Shown in pieces: positions 62,771 to 64,000 of a DNA stretch of 64,000 nt. Each line of letters opens with the position of its first letter. Within the stretch, counting starts at the first letter, position 1. The notes under the pieces are model-generated. The model saw nothing but the letters and a program-made list of their open reading frames with translations. It made no database searches and was not told the DNA's origin. Made by a program: the position numbers and the translations under genes. The stretch covers positions 1,541,780 through 1,605,779 of the forward strand of contig NZ_LTBL01000001.1 of NCBI RefSeq assembly GCF_018687785.1, read 5' to 3'. The stretch comes from Methanovulcanius yangii. Lineage in GTDB: Archaea > Halobacteriota > Methanomicrobia > Methanomicrobiales > Methanomicrobiaceae.

Positions 62771-63376
62771 GTGACCGTCGCCGGGAGGGTTATCACCCTC
62801 CACGACGGCGTTCCGGCCGCCTCCGACGGATTCGTCACCGGCCTCGCCGCTACAATCAGGGATTCCTGCGGGTATGTAATGACCGGCCCCTACCTCGCCA
62901 CCCTCTTCGGGAGGGAAGGCGGATGCCGGGAGGCAGAGTTCCTCCTGCCGCACCTGAGCCCCTCGCTCTTTCTCGACGTCATGGCAGGAATCCGTGCGGC
63001 CGGGTATACCATCATGACGCCGGGGGAGGAGAGGGACCTCTTCCGGATGGTGGGCGGGCAGGGCATCCGCATCGCCCCCGGGGACGGGTTTTTCCCCAAC
63101 GCACTCGTCCGCTGCATCCATCATGACGCCGAGGAGTACGCCTACCTCCACCGCCGCCATCTCCGGTTCGGCCCGCACCGCCTCTTCATCACGCCCCCGG
63201 AGATTCTGATCCCCTCCATACTCATGCCGGGAGCACACTGCGGGACTTCGGGGGACGCCGTGTATCTCCATACCCTCCTCGAAGATCAGCTCTGCCGGCG
63301 GGATCTCAGGACCTGGATACGGCATCTCGGGGTCACGGCGGAGGCTTCGGCCGCAGGAATCGAAGCACCGCCCTGA
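62771..63376 (+). CDS. Conserved hypothetical protein
   Basis: The 201-aa protein starts at GTG (VTVAGRVITLHDGVPAASDG) with GGGAGTG about 9 bases upstream; a longer frame from 62642 lies mostly in low-complexity leader. It has no transmembrane segment or known motif. Several Cys/His residues (CIHHDAEEY, HCGTSGD) are spread through it. No family recognised. Confidence 0.7.
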   Translation: MTVAGRVITLHDGVPAASDGFVTGLAATIRDSCGYVMTGPYLATLFGREGGCREAEFLLPHLSPSLFLDVMAGIRAAGYTIMTPGEERDLFRMVGGQGIRIAPGDGFFPNALVRCIHHDAEEYAYLHRRHLRFGPHRLFITPPEILIPSILMPGAHCGTSGDAVYLHTLLEDQLCRRDLRTWIRHLGVTAEASAAGIEAPP

Positions 63377-63545
63377 ACCGCCGCACCGGCGTTTCCGGCA
63401 GAACCCCGGCCGATTCCCCTCTCTCCTGCACCCTGCTACTTTCATGAGAGAAAATCGTTGTTTTAATCCCGGATTTCGAAAAAATTATGGAAATGCTGAT
63501 GTATCCGGCAGGCAACATGAACATACATTAAACGGAGATATCCCC

Positions 63546-64000
63546 ATGGCCGCACGGAATTTTGCCCAGTGGCAACAATATATCATCACCGGCGGGGCGC
63601 TCGCCCTTCTCATCATCGGGATGATGATGACCGCCGACGTCCTCAATATCATATTCTTCGGCTTCTTCTTCGCGCTGCTCGGCGCTCCCTTCTCTGCGTG
63701 GCTGCAGGAACACCGGGTCCCGCTGCCCCTCGCCGTCGCCATCGTCCTCGGCCTTCTCTTCATCGTCCTCGCATCATTCTTCGGGGTGTTCGCCCTCTCG
63801 TTCGGCCTCCTGATCGAGGATCTCCCAACGTACCAGGCCCAGCTGAATGCGAACCTGTCGGCGATCACCGTACTCCTGCAGCAGTACGGGTTCAGCGGGT
63901 TTACGGAGGAGACGTTCCTCCATCCCGACCTGTCCACCCTCGTCAAACCAGCGGTGACCATCCTCTCCAACCTGACCGTCGTCGCTGCGGATGCGTTCTT
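63546..64000 (+). CDS. AI-2E-family (PerM-like) transporter, N-terminal part (runs off window)
   Basis: The first 151 codons are present. They have three hydrophobic helices (about 13-33, 35-52 and 58-90) and then LIEDLPTYQAQLNANLSAIT, the extracytoplasmic helix region of AI-2E-family permeases. GGAGAT lies 6 bases before the ATG at 63546. The gene continues past base 64000; members have been linked to sodium/proton exchange or signal export. Confidence 0.85.
   Translation, partial: MAARNFAQWQQYIITGGALALLIIGMMMTADVLNIIFFGFFFALLGAPFSAWLQEHRVPLPLAVAIVLGLLFIVLASFFGVFALSFGLLIEDLPTYQAQLNANLSAITVLLQQYGFSGFTEETFLHPDLSTLVKPAVTILSNLTVVAADAF

Noticed and set aside
63333-63524. 63-codon minus-strand frame before the AI-2E-family gene
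   Set aside because: It overlaps the end of the upstream gene, has no ribosome site and resembles chance sequence.

Overview
The window is a GC-rich (roughly 60%) archaeal chromosome segment. It very probably comes from a hydrogenotrophic methanogen of the Methanomicrobiales (Methanofollis/Methanoculleus-like). The evidence is gene content: a membrane LonB protease, a thermosome, a Nob1-type PIN/Zn-ribbon protein, GfcR, a six-gene Ech [NiFe] hydrogenase operon, a class II ribonucleotide reductase and many Fe-S/flavin proteins. Promoters look archaeal too, with TATA boxes about 26 bp upstream of leaderless or short-leader starts and GGAGGTGA-like ribosome sites elsewhere. Genus is an inference.

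Layout. 1-5.6 kb is housekeeping: tldE-tldD-lonB on the minus strand, diverging from prs, nob1 and gfcR. 5.6-11.4 kb is accessory DNA: three tandem paralogous genes for secreted proteins, with matching promoter blocks, hairpins in two of three terminator regions and an imperfect one in the third, and two relic copies of the 3' end of gfcR. An AT-rich island with two orphan genes follows. 11.4-18.6 kb holds the thermosome and echABCDEF. 18.6-31 kb mixes small proteins (a 37-aa and a 58-aa membrane peptide), MscS, tRNA-Ser(CGA), a YdjM-like membrane protein, a phosphoribosyltransferase, TrmO, a gate-domain permease, a Gdx/SugE exporter, two related winged-helix regulators, a UbiA prenyltransferase and an FMN-binding protein facing a winged-helix regulator.

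31-41 kb has a flavodoxin-class II RNR pair, a radical SAM/wHTH protein, and an iron uptake operon (feoA-feoA-feoB GTPase-feoB permease-membrane protein-dtxR) in which FeoB is split in two. A cluster of very small genes follows: two cupins, a ferredoxin, a CxxC protein and two paralogous orphans. 41-46.4 kb carries a secreted coiled-coil protein and a molybdate/tungstate-type ABC operon with two binding proteins and an embedded TrmO homologue.

46.4-58.6 kb has an Fe-S flavoprotein, a PAS sensor histidine kinase, a short Trm5-like methyltransferase and an HD protein. It then carries an amino-acid catabolism block: catabolic-type ornithine carbamoyltransferase, carbamate kinase and arginine deiminase (a complete arginine deiminase pathway), then P5C dehydrogenase, proline dehydrogenase and serine hydroxymethyltransferase. 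Together these could convert arginine to ornithine plus ATP and proline to glutamate, which is unusual for a methanogen and is the most interesting coherent system in the window. 58.6-64 kb ends with a CPBP membrane protease, a PH-domain protein, an MBL hydrolase, an Fe-S aldo/keto reductase, an orphan and a truncated AI-2E-family permease.
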